Positions 23,101 through 34,724 of a stretch of 64,000 nt of DNA are shown here, one piece after another. Origin of the DNA: Lonicera japonica (taxonomy: Eukaryota > Streptophyta > Magnoliopsida > Dipsacales > Caprifoliaceae); NCBI GenBank assembly GCA_021464415.1, contig CM038469.1:350501-414500 (forward strand), read 5' to 3'. Positions within the stretch are counted from its first letter, which is position 1, and each line of letters begins with the position of its first letter. Both the position numbers and the translations under genes were made by a program. The notes under the pieces are model-generated. The model was not told the origin of the DNA. It saw only the letters and a list, made by a program, of their open reading frames with translations, and searched no databases.

Positions 23101-23859
23101 TCTCCATTCATCATTCGCATTGAGAATGTCCTACCCACATCACCATGACCCTGTTGTTGTCCTATCAGCAGAGCCAAAAATCCTGAAGGTAAAATCAAGT
23201 TAATCAATTGGTTTAGCAACTGAAAGCCCGCATCTCTCAAGAATCAAGCCTGTCTACACCTACTCCTGAGAATGCAGAACATCGGTAATCCTCCTGAGAT
23301 TGTGGGTATGAGCAAAAACAGCAACGCGAATGAATCTTAACAGGCCCAAGAATCAAGAAGCAGAGAGAAACGTGTCAAGATGGAAGCATGACGCAAGATC
23401 AGCAGAATCTCAAGTCGGCAGCACTCCATCTCTCTTATTACCTTACACTCACTCACTGTTTGACCAGAAATCAATATTTGCCTTTTCAGTATTGCTATGT
23501 TCTCGGAAAATTGTCAGTCTTGCATGCATGCATCTGCACTTAGATAATTTCAAGTAGCGTAACATACTTCATAAATCAGGCAACTCAAGATTCAAAACCT
23601 TTTCAAAACCAAGTTTTTAAAATAATGGTGCGATGATTTAAGAAGTATGCAAATACTCAAAATTTAGGGAAGCATGGCATAAGCATTTGCATAGTGCACA
23701 CACATGAACACTTGCATAAGTATACCGCGCACCAGTCCAAGAGCACATAGGCACTAAGCTTCATGGCCTACCAGACAGGCTTCACCACCGCATCCTGGTA
23801 TATACTTCGATGATTAGTCACACCACCATCACCGACCAGATCGTCATGATAAGATCACA
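23101..23859 (+). other. Unassigned internal sequence of the nested element
   Basis: This 760-base stretch has no recognisable protein domain. The 75-residue frame at 23330 has no family feature. TGCATGCATGCATC near 23523 is a short alternating run. It may be decayed pol or 3' UTR sequence, but I could not align it to either. Confidence 0.5.
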
Positions 23860-24110
23860 TGCTTTCCCAAAGAGGCAAGTCACTTCATAAGCCCTCCCAG
23901 AGAGTCAAATCACTTCACAAGCCCTCTTAGAGAGGCAAGTCACTTCATAAGCCTTCCCAGAGAGTCGAATCACTTCACATTTTCTCCCAGAGAGGTCAAT
24001 CATTTCACAAAGTCTCCCAGGGAGGCAAATCACTCCACATGTCCTCCTAGAGAGGAAAAAAACACAATCACAAAGTCTCCCAGAGAGTCAAATCACTTCA
24101 CAAGCCCTTT
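23860..24110 (+). repeat. Tandem repeat, ~31 bp unit, 8-9 degenerate copies
   Basis: Units vary around CCTCCCAGAGAGTCAAATCA and CTTCACAAG, for example at 23889, 23920, 23951, 23980 and 24010. It is specific to the nested element. Confidence 0.85.
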
Positions 24111-24375
24111 CTACAGACAAATCAAATCCCAAGTCCTTTCTATAGGCACCTATCCCAAGCCCTTTTTATAGGCACGAATCCAAAGCCCTTTCTAGAGGCA
24201 CGAATCCAAGCCCTTTCTACAGGCACCAATCCAATCCAAGCCCTTTTTACAGGCAAATTCAAGCCCTTTCTACAAGCACCACTCCAAAGCCCTTTCCACA
24301 AGCGCTAACCCAAGCTCTTTCCACATGCACATACTAAAGCCCTTCCTACGGGCAAAGTCAAGCCTTCTCTAAAAC
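24095..24375 (+). repeat. Tandem repeat, ~20-27 bp unit around AAGCCCTTTCTACAGGCA
   Basis: At least ten imperfect units lie between 24095 and 24375. The reversed unit (TGCCTGTAGAAAGGGCTT) occurs about five times at 11050-11190 in the intact element. The array therefore existed in the common ancestor and has been expanded here. Confidence 0.85.
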
Positions 24376-25464
24376 CAAAAAGCCCCCTTTTTGAGAGGAT
24401 ATCAGAGAAAGATAGAGAGAAATACTGGAATGAGAAATTTCGTAAAAACGCAGGGACCAAGCCCCCACAAAAAGGACTTTTGGCCTAGCTTCTTCTCGCC
24501 CAAGAAGTTTTCAAGATACGCTCCCAAAGGTTCTCGGACCGAAAATCACAAACACAGCACGACAATGTCAAATGCAAACTTTCAAAGTAAACATTCTCAG
24601 AATCGCAAGGACGATGATGCCCACGAAAACCTGACAAAGTGAGAAGAAACAAAGTGGGTACAAGAAAAAATTGAAAGAGTAGAAAAGAGGATAAATCCCA
24701 CAGTGCCAAAAGAAATGAATATTGAAAAAAAACAAAAAAAGGAAAAAAGATGGCAGCGAGAGCCACACCAAGAGTGACAGCTAGGCTAAAAAGCCCAGGG
24801 CTACGTCTTGGGTGAGGAAGGCTGCTGACCATGCAAAAGAAAAAAAGTAAGCTAAAAAAAAAGGCTGTATCAAAAAGCTTTCAATCAATCAAGGAGGAAT
24901 AAGGGCATCAAAAAACAGAAAATGATGCAGGCACAAAAAATTCTTTTCTCGCGAAGTCAGGAAACAATAAGCAGAATCGCACCCTAGTGATAAAAGAAAA
25001 AATGCCACGGAAGCTGAGCAAGAGGCAAAGTCCAAAATTCATACACGAGGTTTCGAGAACAGAGAGAACGTAACTCGAATCATTTCTCAAGGAAAAAGAG
25101 GCCAGCCAAAAGTACTTCTTTTCAAAAAAAAAAAAAAAAAAAATCACACCGGAACTCTTTCTCTATGAGACTCTCACCTCCTCAGCATCAACCCTCAGCC
25201 ATTATCCTAGCCAGTAGGAATTCTCATTTCCGTAGCAGATCATTAACCCGCACATCAACCATTATCCATGCTAGTAGGAGTTCTCATATCCTCAGCAGAT
25301 CATCAACTCTCAGCCTTTATCCTAGCGAGTAGGAATTCTCAACTCCCCAGCAGGCCATCAATCATCATACCATCAATTCTTAGCTAGCATACAATCAATC
25401 ATCATATCCCCAGCAAACATACACCATGCTAGAATCACTGACAGAACAATCCCACAAAGTCCAT
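24376..25464 (+). other. 3' UTR segment shared with the intact element
   Basis: The stretch from AAAAAGCCCCCTTTTTGAGAG to the A-run at 25122 matches the reverse complement of 10250-11010, including AGAGTGACAGCTAGGCT and GGTTCTCGGACCGAAAATCAC. 25140-25460 holds looser repeats of TCCTAGCCAGTAGGAATTCTC-like phrases, as at 9970-10150. The frames here are by-products of this shared noncoding sequence. Confidence 0.75.
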
Positions 25465-26370
25465 TAAAGTAGGGGTTCACCCTCTACACGGTTCACAAAT
25501 CCGTTAAAGCAGGGGTTCACCCTCTACACGGTTCACAAGCATGGTTCTCAGGTCCGTTAAAGCAGGGCTCACCCTCTACACGGTTCACAAGCACGGTTCA
25601 CACAGGTCCGTTAAAGCAGGGGCTCACCCTCTACACGGTTCACAAGCACGGTTCACAAGTCCGTTAAAGCAGGGGCTCACCCTCTACACGGTTCACAAGT
25701 CCGTTAAAGCAGGGGCTCACCCTTTACACGGTTCACAAGCATGGTTCACAAGTCCATTAAAGCAGGGGCTCACCCTCTACACGGTTCACAAGCACAGTTC
25801 ACAAGTCCGTTAAAGCAGGGGCTCACCCTCTACACGGTTCACAAGCACGGTTCACAAGTCCGTTAAAGCAGGGGCTCACCCTCTACACGGTTCACAAGCA
25901 CGGTTCACACAGTCCAGTTCCCAATCCCGTTAAGGCAGGGGCTCACCCTCTACACGGTTCCCAATCCCGTTAAGGCAGGGGCTCACCCTCTACACGGTTC
26001 CCAATCCCGTTAAGGCAGGGGCTCACCCTCTACACGGTTTTCAAATCCCGTTAAGGCAGGGGCTCACCCTCTACACGGGTTCCCAAATCCCGTTAAAGCA
26101 GGGGCTCACCCTCTACACGGTTCCCAATCCCGTTAAAGCAGGGGCTCACCCTCTACACGGTTCTTAAATCCCGTTAAGGCAGGGGCTCACCCTCTACACG
26201 GTTCCCAATCCCGTTAAGGCAGGGGCTCACCCTCTACACGGTTCCCAATCCTATTAAAGAAGGGGCTCACCCTCTACACGATTCACAATCCTATTAAAGA
26301 AGGGGCTCACCCTCTACGCGGCTTGTACACTTCGCTAGAGCAGGGGGCTCACCCCTCTACATGGGTCACA
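25465..26370 (+). repeat. Tandem array, about 20 copies, unit GTTAAAGCAGGGGCTCACCC
   Basis: The basic unit is about 39-41 bases (CCGTTAAGGCAGGGGCTCAC, CCTCTACACGGTTCCCAAT). A longer variant adds GTTCACAAGCACG to reach about 52-56. Short and long variants alternate between 25500 and 25910, then the short form is homogenised to 26240. It sits at the same place as the unrelated 57-bp array of the intact element, upstream of the polypurine tract. Confidence 0.95.
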
Positions 26371-26568
26371 CATCACGGCAAGACACAAGATATGTTCCAA
26401 ACATCGCGCATCCATCCCAAGGAGAGAGAGAAGCAGCATAGCACAGCATCATTTGCATTGCATTGTTTTCAAAATATCATCTGTGATTCATGCGAGTGCC
26501 GCAAAATGATGCGTTCTCATTATCGTCCTGGTTTCTTTGCTTCACAAAGAACCCAGGCCGAGAGGGTC
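26371..26568 (+). promoter_or_regulatory. Pre-LTR segment with polypurine tract
   Basis: It matches 9035-9230 of the intact element in reverse: GCAAAATGATGCGTTCTCAT and TTGCTTCACAAAGAACCCAG. It ends CCGAGAGGGTC next to TGTGAACACC of the LTR, the expected plus-strand primer position. Confidence 0.8.
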
Positions 26569-28621
26569 TGTGAACACCTCATTTTGCGACCCCGCAAGAA
26601 TCCTAATTTTCAAAAAAATGAACATGCACGCATGCACGAGAATTGTTGGATGCATAAAATCTATGTACATGTGATACAGGTCAAAGAAGAAAGTCGAAAG
26701 GACCCGGATGAGGAGTCACAGAATTATCGAAAATTGTCGGAATCGAAAACCGTCAAAACTCCTGGAAACTTGTGAAAGGAGAGTCACGTACTTTGGATCA
26801 TCCTCAAACTTTGAGAGTTGTTGGAAATTATCAAAAGGAGTAACATACTCGAAAATCAGCTAAATTCGACGGTCGGATCTCCGAAAATTCAAAAAATTGC
26901 GAGTTTATTTCGGGTGGTCAAATGGAGGTCTTCTCGAAGTTAAAATGGTTTGAAGTTTGGTAAGTGGATAGGCCTTATTGTGGGGAAGAGCATATTAAAA
27001 TTTCATCTTTGTCGGACATGGGGTCCTCAAGAATCAATTTGTCTACCGTGCAATTCTAGTTGAAATGTCCTTTGTAGTAAATTAAAATAAATAGTGGCCT
27101 TCCCGAAATCTGATCGACCTCAAATTTGGACAAAAGTTAGAAAACATTTGGAGGGAAAACATATCAAAAAATCAGCATAATCCAACGGTTGGAAGTTCAG
27201 TTGTCGAGGTTTTTGTACGCAAGTACGTTTTCTATGCGGGAACAAACTCTTTGTACCAAGCCAAGGAGAACGAGTCCTTCCCAAACTCCGATCGTCCTCA
27301 AATTTTTACAGGGTGTAAAAGACTTATATTGGCAATACATATCCAAAATTAAGCCTGATCCAACGGTTAGAACCTGACTTCTCGTGCAAACAAGGGACCT
27401 TGTCTACAACAAGTACCTTTCCTACGCGGACACAAACTCTTCGTACCAATCATAACGAAAGGGAACCTTTCCGAAATCCGATCGACCTGAAATTTTTACA
27501 CGATCTAGAATATTCCTATTTACAACACATATACAAAAATTAGGATGATCCAACGGTGGGAAGGCTTCGCGATAATTTCCAAGAGTCCTAGTTGCAATCT
27601 CTTTTCTTGCTCTCCAAGTATTTTGACAACTATAAATAGACCCCCCCTCCATTCATTATTTTCATCAACAATCAAGAGGATTTCGTGGTACACACCAAGA
27701 GATCCTTATTCTCTCCTTCCAAGAAGGCTCAGGTATAATTTTCTCTCTCTTTCTTTTATTTATTCGTCAGTTTTATAATTCATTACTCTTGTTTGCATAA
27801 TTTTTATTACTTAATAGCTTTTCAAAACCTTTTTTTTTCAAATTGTTTTCAAAACTAAAGGCGTATAATAAACCATAATCCAATTCCAAAATAGTGTTAT
27901 TATTTTTTTACTTTTTCAAAAGTCCGGATTAGCGGTATCGTTATACGAAGGAATCGATAATCGCTACATATCCAATCTAACTCATAGATTACGGTGTGTA
28001 TGTGATAAATACTCGATTATGAAAGCATTTTTGCCATCTATACCGGTTTAATTAATAGACTTTGGTATACGATCGGTCAACTCGCCTCATATAATATCGA
28101 ATATAAGATTCCACATTAAATCAGTTTCCGAAAAGCCCAATACTTTACAAAATCACTTGTTTCATTGCATCTATTATTATCAAACTCTCTTTTTCAAATC
28201 ACACACACACACTTATTTTCAAAATCATGGGTGAATTAGGAAACACATCGTTTTCATCCCAACCCCAAAATCCCGATTTCTAAGGTAAGCACGGAAAGCT
28301 GTAAAGTAATGGAAATAGCATGCAAGAACTGAATTATAACACACGCATATCCTACTCAAGAGACCGAAAGGGCGAATTGGGTGCCTAATACCTTCCCGAT
28401 TCGTAACTTAATCCCCGAACCTTCGAATCAACTGGTTTCGCATATATTGTGTATAAGAGGATATTTACTCCATAAATACGTCTCTTTTACACAAACCTTT
28501 TTTGTTTGTTTAGTAAAACAAACTGGCGACTCTTATTCTTTTCAAAACCTGATTTCCAAATCAACAAACGGAATCGCCGCCCACGAGGACCCCCCGGGCG
28601 TCGAGGACGCGGGTTCTCACA
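26569..28621 (+). repeat. 3' LTR of the nested element
   Basis: It is the partner of 19129-21183, ending GCGGGTTCTCACA. It differs mainly in the module region (for example CCGAAATC for CCGAAATA) and in a small indel just before the TATA box (TTTTGACAAC for TTTTCTTCAAC). Confidence 0.95.
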
Positions 28622-28626
28622 ACAGC

Positions 28627-29279
28627 CACCGGCCGTACTTGCCAAACCAAAAATCGGTATGTATGACAAGGCCTTTTGTTCACTAATCTCACGACCAACG
28701 GTCAAGAAAACATGCAAAAATTCGTGTGTACTAGGCTGACGCATCCTATATGCAAGCGTGGTTGAAATGGGTAAGGTTTAAGGCTCCCTCCTATTTGGCT
28801 AGGTCTTGCTATATACCCCAAGGGCGAGTACGTGCAAGGACCTTTTGATATACATTCTGGGTACGTGAGTGTTCTCGTCACTCGATATACCTCAGTTTGG
28901 TACTTGGCCAAGGAGAGTGGTCCCATGCGCTTTCGGCTAGTGTAGACCCGCAAGTCCACGGCCTAATCACGACTTTGGTCCCGAGGTTGATAGGGTAAAT
29001 TCACACTCGCGATAATGCATGATGATAGTGAGTGCGTGCAAAATAACAATTATGGAGGTACATTATGAAGAACGCTTTAGGGTTTGTTCGAGTACTTTCA
29101 AATTTTATTTATGAAAAGTTTTTCCTCAAACAATTATTACAAACAAAAAGGGAATCAAGGTATCTACCTAAATCGCATCTATGTTATCCTAAAACTAAGG
29201 CCAAAAAAGAAAGCATGCAAACATAAACAATATCCACACATATTCTACTCTTATTTAGAGTCTAATCCTCTTAAAATAT
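28627..29279 (-). other. Proximal leader of the - strand Tat element
   Basis: It continues the leader interrupted at 19128, after the ACAGC duplication (28622-28626). It matches 21203-21850 of the nested element in reverse. No gene is supported. Confidence 0.8.
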
Positions 29280-29297
29280 CCCCAGCAGAGTCGCCAC
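29280..29297 (-). promoter_or_regulatory. Primer binding site of the - strand Tat element
   Basis: On the - strand it reads GTGGCGACTCTGCTGGGG, directly after the 5' LTR, and is identical to the site of the nested element at 21184. Confidence 0.85.
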
Positions 29298-31353
29298 TGT
29301 GAGAACCCGCGTTCTCGACGCCCGGGGGTCCCCGTGGGCGGCGATTCCGTTTGTTGATTTGGAAATCAGGTTTTGAAAAGAATAAGAGTCGCCAGTTTGT
29401 TTTACTAAACAAACAAAAAAGGTTTGTGTAAAAGAGACGTATTTATGGAGTAAATATCCTCTTATACACAATATATGCGAAACCAGTTGATTCGAAGGTT
29501 CGGGATTAAGTTACGAATCGGGAAGGTATTAGGCACCCAATTCTCACTTTCGGTCTCTTGAGTAGGATATGCGTGTGTTATAATTCAGTTCTTGCATGCT
29601 ATTTCCATTACTTTATAGCTTTCCGTACTTACCTTAGAAATCGGGATTTTGGGGTTGGGATGAAAACGATGTGTTTCCTAATTCACCCATGATTATTAAA
29701 GTAAGTGTGTGTGTGTGATTTGAAAAAGAGAGTTTGATAATAATAGATGCAATGAAAAAAGTGATTTTGTAAAGCATTGGGCTTTTCGGAAACTGATTCA
29801 ATGTGGAATCTTATATTCGATATTATATGAGGCGAGTTGACCGGTCGTATACCAAAGTCTATTGATTAAACCGGTATAGATGGCACTAGTGCTCTCATAA
29901 TCGAGTATTTATCACATATACACCGCAATCTATGAGTTAGATTGGATATATAGCGATTATCGATTCATTCGTATAACGATACCGCTAATCCGGACTTTTG
30001 AAAAAGTAAAAAAAGTAATAATACTATTTTGGAATTGGATTAGGGTTTATTATACGCCTTTAGTTTTGAAAACAATTTGAAAAAAAAAAAAAAGTTTTGA
30101 AAAGCTATTAAATAATAAAAATTATGCAAACAAGAGTATGAATTATAAAACTGACGAATAAATAAAAGAAGAGAGAGAAAATTATACCTGAGCCTTCTTG
30201 GAAGGAGAGAATAAGGATCTCTTGGTGTGTACCACGAAAATCCCTTGATTGTTGATGAAAATAATGAATGGAGGGGGTCTATTTATAGTTGAAGAAAATA
30301 CTTGGAGAGCAAGAAAAGAGATTGCAACTAGGACTCTTGGAAATTATCGCGAGACCTTCCCACCGTTGGATCATCCTGATTTTTGGATATGTGTTAGGAA
30401 TAGAACTCTTCTAGATTGTGTAAAACTTTCAGGTCGATCGGAGTTCGGGAAGGTTCCATTTCGTTCTGATTGGTACGAAGAGTTTGTGTCCGCGTAGGAA
30501 AAGTACTTGTTGTAGACATGGGTCCCTTGTTTGCACGACAAGTCAGGTTCTAACCGTTGGATCATTCTTCATTTTGGATATGTATTGAAAATATAAGTCT
30601 TTTACATCCTGTAAAAATTTTAGGACGATCGGAGTTCGGGAAGGACTCGGTCTCCTTGGCTTGGTACAAAGAGTTTGTTCCCGCGTAGGAAACGTACTTG
30701 CATACAACAATCTCGATAATTAAACCTCCAACCGTTGGATTATTCTGATTTTTTGATATGTTTTCCCTCCAAATGTTTTCTAACTTGTGTCCAAATGTGA
30801 GGCCGATCAGATTTCGGGAAGGCCACTATTTATTTTAATTTTCTACGAAGGACATTTCAACTGGAATTGCACGGTAGACAAATTGATTCTTGAGGACCCC
30901 ATGTCCGACAAAGCTAAATTTTGAATATGTTCTTCCCCACAATAAGGCATATCCACTTACCAAACTTCAAACCATTTTAACTTCGAGAAGACCTCCATTT
31001 GACCACCCGAAATAAACTCGCGATTTTCGGAATTGTCGGAGATCCGACCGTCGGATTTAGCTGATTTTCGAGTATGTTACTCCTTTTGATAATTTCCAAC
31101 AACTCTCAAAGTTTGAGGATGATCCAAAGTACGTGACTCTCCTTTCACAAATTTCCCGGAGTTTTGACGGTTTTTGATTCCGACAATTTTCGATAATTCC
31201 GTGACTCCTCATCCGGGGTCCTTTCGGCTTTCTTCTTTGACCTGTATCACATGAACAAAATACATGTGCATCTAGGAATGCTCGTGCGTGCATGCATGCT
31301 TATTTCTTTGAAAATTAGGATTCTTGCGGGGGTCGCAAAATGAGGTGTTCACA
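29298..31353 (-). repeat. 5' LTR of the - strand Tat element
   Basis: It is the partner of 6980-9034 and is followed by the TSD CATAT. TATA box on the - strand at 30280-30288; module array between about 30360 and 31150. Differences from the 3' LTR are scattered point changes and small indels in homopolymers. Confidence 0.93.
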
Positions 31354-33195
31354 CATATATATATGTATGTGATAGCCATATGTGTGATGATGATGATTTG
31401 ATTAATAATATTCATTGTGCGAAATGAATAGATATGATATATTATATTATTGACGCGATCACACATATGGGGTGGATATGATGGATCGAGCATCGGATAG
31501 CGCCCGCATGGCTTGAAGACGGGCCGCATATTGCTGCCCATGGGTGAAAATCCCTAAACCATGCACGGAGAAAATGAAGTAGGTGACTCCGCCTATGATT
31601 GTGGTTGTCCACAAATGAGAGTCCACTATATGTATCTTGCCTTCCCACAGGACTATGTGTTCTGGGTTAGATGAGTTTCCCTGGCAGCAGAGCAGGTCCC
31701 GTGTGCCACTACTTATCCAATGGTGAGTTCCCCGGGAACTAGTTGGGCTACTAATAGTCATTACCCTAGTAGGGTATTACCTGGTGTAGTTCTTTCCAGA
31801 GTGTCAATGTGATTTATATGGGTATTCTCCTCGTTAACTATTCAGAGTGTCATTCCTGGGAAAATGTCTTGAGGGTTAACTCTGAATGACTTACTTGGAG
31901 AACCAAGTCCCTGAGCAACTCCCTACTCAGAGGAGACATGGACAAAAGCCTCGGAGCCTTCGGGATCCATTCTTTTGGGCCTGAACTGACCGCGGGGCAA
32001 AACTAAGGCATTATGCTAGAGATATGATACAAGAATTGTCGTGAGATTATTGTTTATATTGTTATAATTGATATTGTTATTATCATTGTATCGTATCATA
32101 TCTTGTATTGATCTGCATATACATTACCTTGGATATGAACTAATCATGTAAGGATATAGGATGACACTATTAGACATAACATAATACACATAGAGAACAA
32201 CTAAGTCATGCTTAATGAACTCTAGAGACGATATATGGGTATGATAATGCTTATGGGTTGTGATAATAGATGGCCGAATCATAATGAACGCAAGTTATTA
32301 ATAATTAAAGCGGTAAGTATATCAAATGGTTAACTCAACGAGAGGATGTCGTAACGTAACGTCTTAGGTGGAAATTCTAGTGGAAGTACTGCCATTAGTC
32401 AGCCAAGCATGGAATTCATAACGAACTAATAACAAAGAAAAAATGATGAATGGTTGGCTTATAGTTAATGATCTTCGATGTAGTCACGGGATAGTTGTGG
32501 AATAGAGTCGATACAAGCTTTAGGACCGATTTACTTTATGGATTACTTACGGATGGGATTCGTCAGTCGGATAGAGCTTCCGATGGCTAGGATAAGGCTC
32601 TTGGCAGGGTTCGGCATGCATTTGCCTGCGGACTACATTGCACAGTTTTTAAACCCTTCTGGTATAGTAAAGTATTTATTTTTTATATAAAGTTGCACGT
32701 GCTTTTGTATGCTGTGTGTATTTTCTATATAAAAACTATATAGTTCTCACTGAGCGTGGTTTACGAGTCTAGAAGCCTCTGACGTCCCAAACTGATTTTT
32801 AGTCCTTTTATAGGAAGGACTATACTGTATAATTGTTTTGCCTTCATCGTATTGTGTATAAGACTTTTTATAAAGTATCCACTTCGGTTTTATTGTATAA
32901 ACAATATTTTATGTAAAGTGGTGTGAATGTTTCTCGACGTGAAATGGGTTTTAAAGGTGATTGGCTGTGGATGTATTTGTATGAAATGGTTTTGAACAAT
33001 ATAGGTTTGTATGTCTTTTAAATGAACTCCACATGCCGAACTTTTCTGAAATAGAACTTTCTATGGATTGGATTTTATTAAAAAAACTCTTTGAAAGCTG
33101 TGATTTTAATTATTTAAATCCACCATCGCGCACGGCATTCGTGATTAACCGAGTCTCGGAGGTAAAAATCTTAGAACGGAATTCGAGACGTCACA
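31354..33195 (+). repeat. Right segment of the second solo LTR
   Basis: It runs from the TSD CATAT to GAGACGTCACA. TATATAAAAACTATATAG near 32730 and TGACGTCCCAAACTG near 32780 are promoter- or terminator-like AT-rich stretches; I see no gene. The frames at 31272-31761 on the - strand lack any family feature. Its last 80 bases match the reversed start of the 1742-3760 LTR. Confidence 0.7.
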
Positions 33196-33200
33196 CCTAT

Positions 33201-33945
33201 ACTGTTCGCTAAAAAGTGGGATGGGTCGTTATGGTTGTGTATAGATTATTGTCACTTAAATCGTGTTACTGTTAAGAATAAGTATCCATTGTTTGATTAG
33301 TTACAAGGTGCCATTAGATTTTCCAAAATAGATCTTCGATCAGACTATCATTAGATGTTGGTTTGTAAAGAAGATATTTCGAAGATGACGTTTCATACTT
33401 GATATGGTCATTACGAGTTTTTAGTAATACTATTCGCGTTGACGAATGTGCCAACGACATTTATGGACTTACTTAATCTCTTGTATTGTCTTGATCTTGA
33501 TTAGTGTGTGGTGGTTTTTATAGATGATATTCTTATATACTTTAAGTCTGATGAGAAGCAGAAGAATCATCTCCATCTAGCTCTTCAAGTCCTTCGAGAT
33601 CACCAGCTCTATGCTAAGCTTAGCAAATATGACTTTTGGATGTCATAAGTTAAATTCTTGGGATATGTCGACTCGAGTAATGAGATTTTGGTAGATCCAG
33701 CAAAAATAGAAACCATTATAAAATGGGAGAGGCCTCGAAATGTTACGGAGGTTAGAAATTTTCTAGGTTTAGCAGGCTATTATCATCGGTTTGTGAAAGA
33801 CTTTTCTTGTATAGCATTGCCTTTGACTCCCTTAACTCATAAGGGTATTCAATTCGTTTGGCGTGACGATTGTGAGAAAGCTTTCCTATTAAAAGATAAG
33901 CTTACTTCAGCTCGAGTCCTTATTTTATCCGAGCAGGGATAGATT
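33201..33945 (+). pseudogene. Chromovirus reverse transcriptase, decayed, RNase H largely deleted
   Basis: It resumes the RT cut at 5254. [24 protein letters not shown] and FIDDILIYF (the catalytic FxDD box, near 33515) are readable between stops. The frame at 33658-33942 covers the RT thumb ([33 protein letters not shown]) and the first residues of RNase H. At about 33942 the sequence jumps to the integrase N-terminus, so most of RNase H and the start of integrase are missing. Confidence 0.85.
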
Positions 33946-34720
33946 GGTGGTGCCGAAAGATCCGGAACTTAGAAACAAAATTCTAAGTGAAGTCCATCAT
34001 TCTAAATTTTCGATTCACCTGGGAGGTACGAAAATATATCGAAACTTGTGCTGAAATTTTTGGTGGAGTAGTATGAAACGCGATGTCGCAAACTATGTAA
34101 GCAAATGTATAATCTATTAGTTGGTGAAGGCCAAACACCAAAGACCCGCGGGGCAACTTCAACCATTGCCCATTCCCGAGTGGAAGTGGGACCATGTTAC
34201 TATGGATTTTGTTTCGGGGTTACCTAAAGTTTTAGGTGGTCAAGACACCATTCGGGTAATTATTGATATATTGACAAAGTCTGCTCATTTCCTTCCCATT
34301 CGTAACAACAAGAATATAGAGAGCCTTGACAAATTATATGTTCGAGAGATAGTTAAGTATAAGATCGAGATCCTCGTTTCATATCTCGATTTTGGGGGAC
34401 TTTACAGAAAGCTCTGGGTACCCAGTTGAATTTTAGTAGGCATTCTATCCATAAATGGACGGGCAATCCAAACGAGTTATTCAGATTCTCGAGGATATGT
34501 TGAGAGCTTGTGTCTTATATTTCTGAGAAAATTGGATAGAGCATTTGCCTTTAATAGAGTTTTCATATAATAACAATTTCCAGGCTAGCATAGGCATGGT
34601 GCCTTATGAAGCCTTGTATGGATGTCCGTATAGATCTCCGATTTGTTGGTATGAAGTTGGGGAGATAACCTTATTGGGTCCGGAATTGGTAGAACAAACC
34701 ACTTAGAAGGTTAAGATTAT
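33946..34720 (+). pseudogene. Chromovirus integrase, decayed, catalytic residue replaced
   Basis: The remnant starts LVVPKDPELRNKILSEVHHS and includes IHLGGTKIYRNL. The core reads WKWDHVTMDFVSGLPK (first catalytic D). The second catalytic region is unrecognisable (VSYLDFGG). The stretch MDGQSKRVIQILEDMLR near 34453 has K where the family has the catalytic E of DGQSER. Frameshifts occur between these parts. Confidence 0.8.
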
Positions 34721-34724
34721 CCGA

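Larger units (their letters stand above)
19129..28621 (+). mobile_element. Non-autonomous Tat-family element nested in the first
   Basis: Paired LTRs at 19129-21183 and 26569-28621 are bounded by ACAGC at 19124-19128 and 28622-28626. The element has the same Arg-tRNA primer site, leader, 3' UTR and polypurine tract as the host element. However, its 5.4-kb interior has only a broken gag N-terminus and no protease, RT, RNase H or integrase. Long blocks of tandem repeats replace the coding region. By eye the LTRs differ at roughly 20-25 positions over about 2.05 kb, so it inserted fairly recently. It would need proteins supplied in trans. Confidence 0.93.
6980..31353 (-). mobile_element. Tat/Ogre-type Ty3/gypsy retrotransposon, near-complete, nested
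   Basis: Two LTRs of about 2.05 kb (29298-31353 as 5' and 6980-9034 as 3') bound a - strand element with TSD CATAT (6975-6979 and 31354-31358). In element order it has an Arg-tRNA-type primer site, a leader split by a nested relative at 19129-28621, gag, pol with dual RNase H, integrase, a 2.7-kb 3' UTR with an 11-copy tandem array, and a purine tract. Established knowledge: the second (archaeal-like) RNase H and the Arg-tRNA primer are hallmarks of the Tat/Ogre lineage. Variants shared only by these two LTRs separate them from the nested pair, which confirms the pairing. One TAA splits pol; otherwise gag and pol are long and open. Confidence 0.93.
5260..33195 (+). mobile_element. Second solo LTR (~3.6 kb), split by the nested Tat elements
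   Basis: TGTAACACCCCG starts at 5260 exactly where the chromovirus RT stops, and ..GAGACGTCACA ends at 33195 where RT resumes. Flanks are CCTGT (5255-5259) and CCTAT (33196-33200), a 5-bp TSD with one change. Removing the nested element 6980-31353 and one copy of its TSD leaves about 3.6 kb with no internal coding region, so it looks like one long LTR. It is related to the fragment at 36601-37408 and, more distantly, to the reverse-oriented 1742-3760. Confidence 0.75.

Noticed and set aside
25541..25813. 90-residue frame of repeated LTLYTVHKHGSHRSVKAG-like units
   Set aside because: It is a reading of the 39-56 bp tandem array in the 3' UTR; unit length varies and frames change, so coding is not supported.
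25465..26370. CRISPR-like array
   Set aside because: Units are contiguous near-identical repeats without unique spacers, in plant retrotransposon 3' UTR.
5260..33195. A single 28-kb giant element with its own coding region
   Set aside because: The only coding region inside belongs to the Tat element with its own LTRs and TSD; removing it leaves LTR-only sequence.
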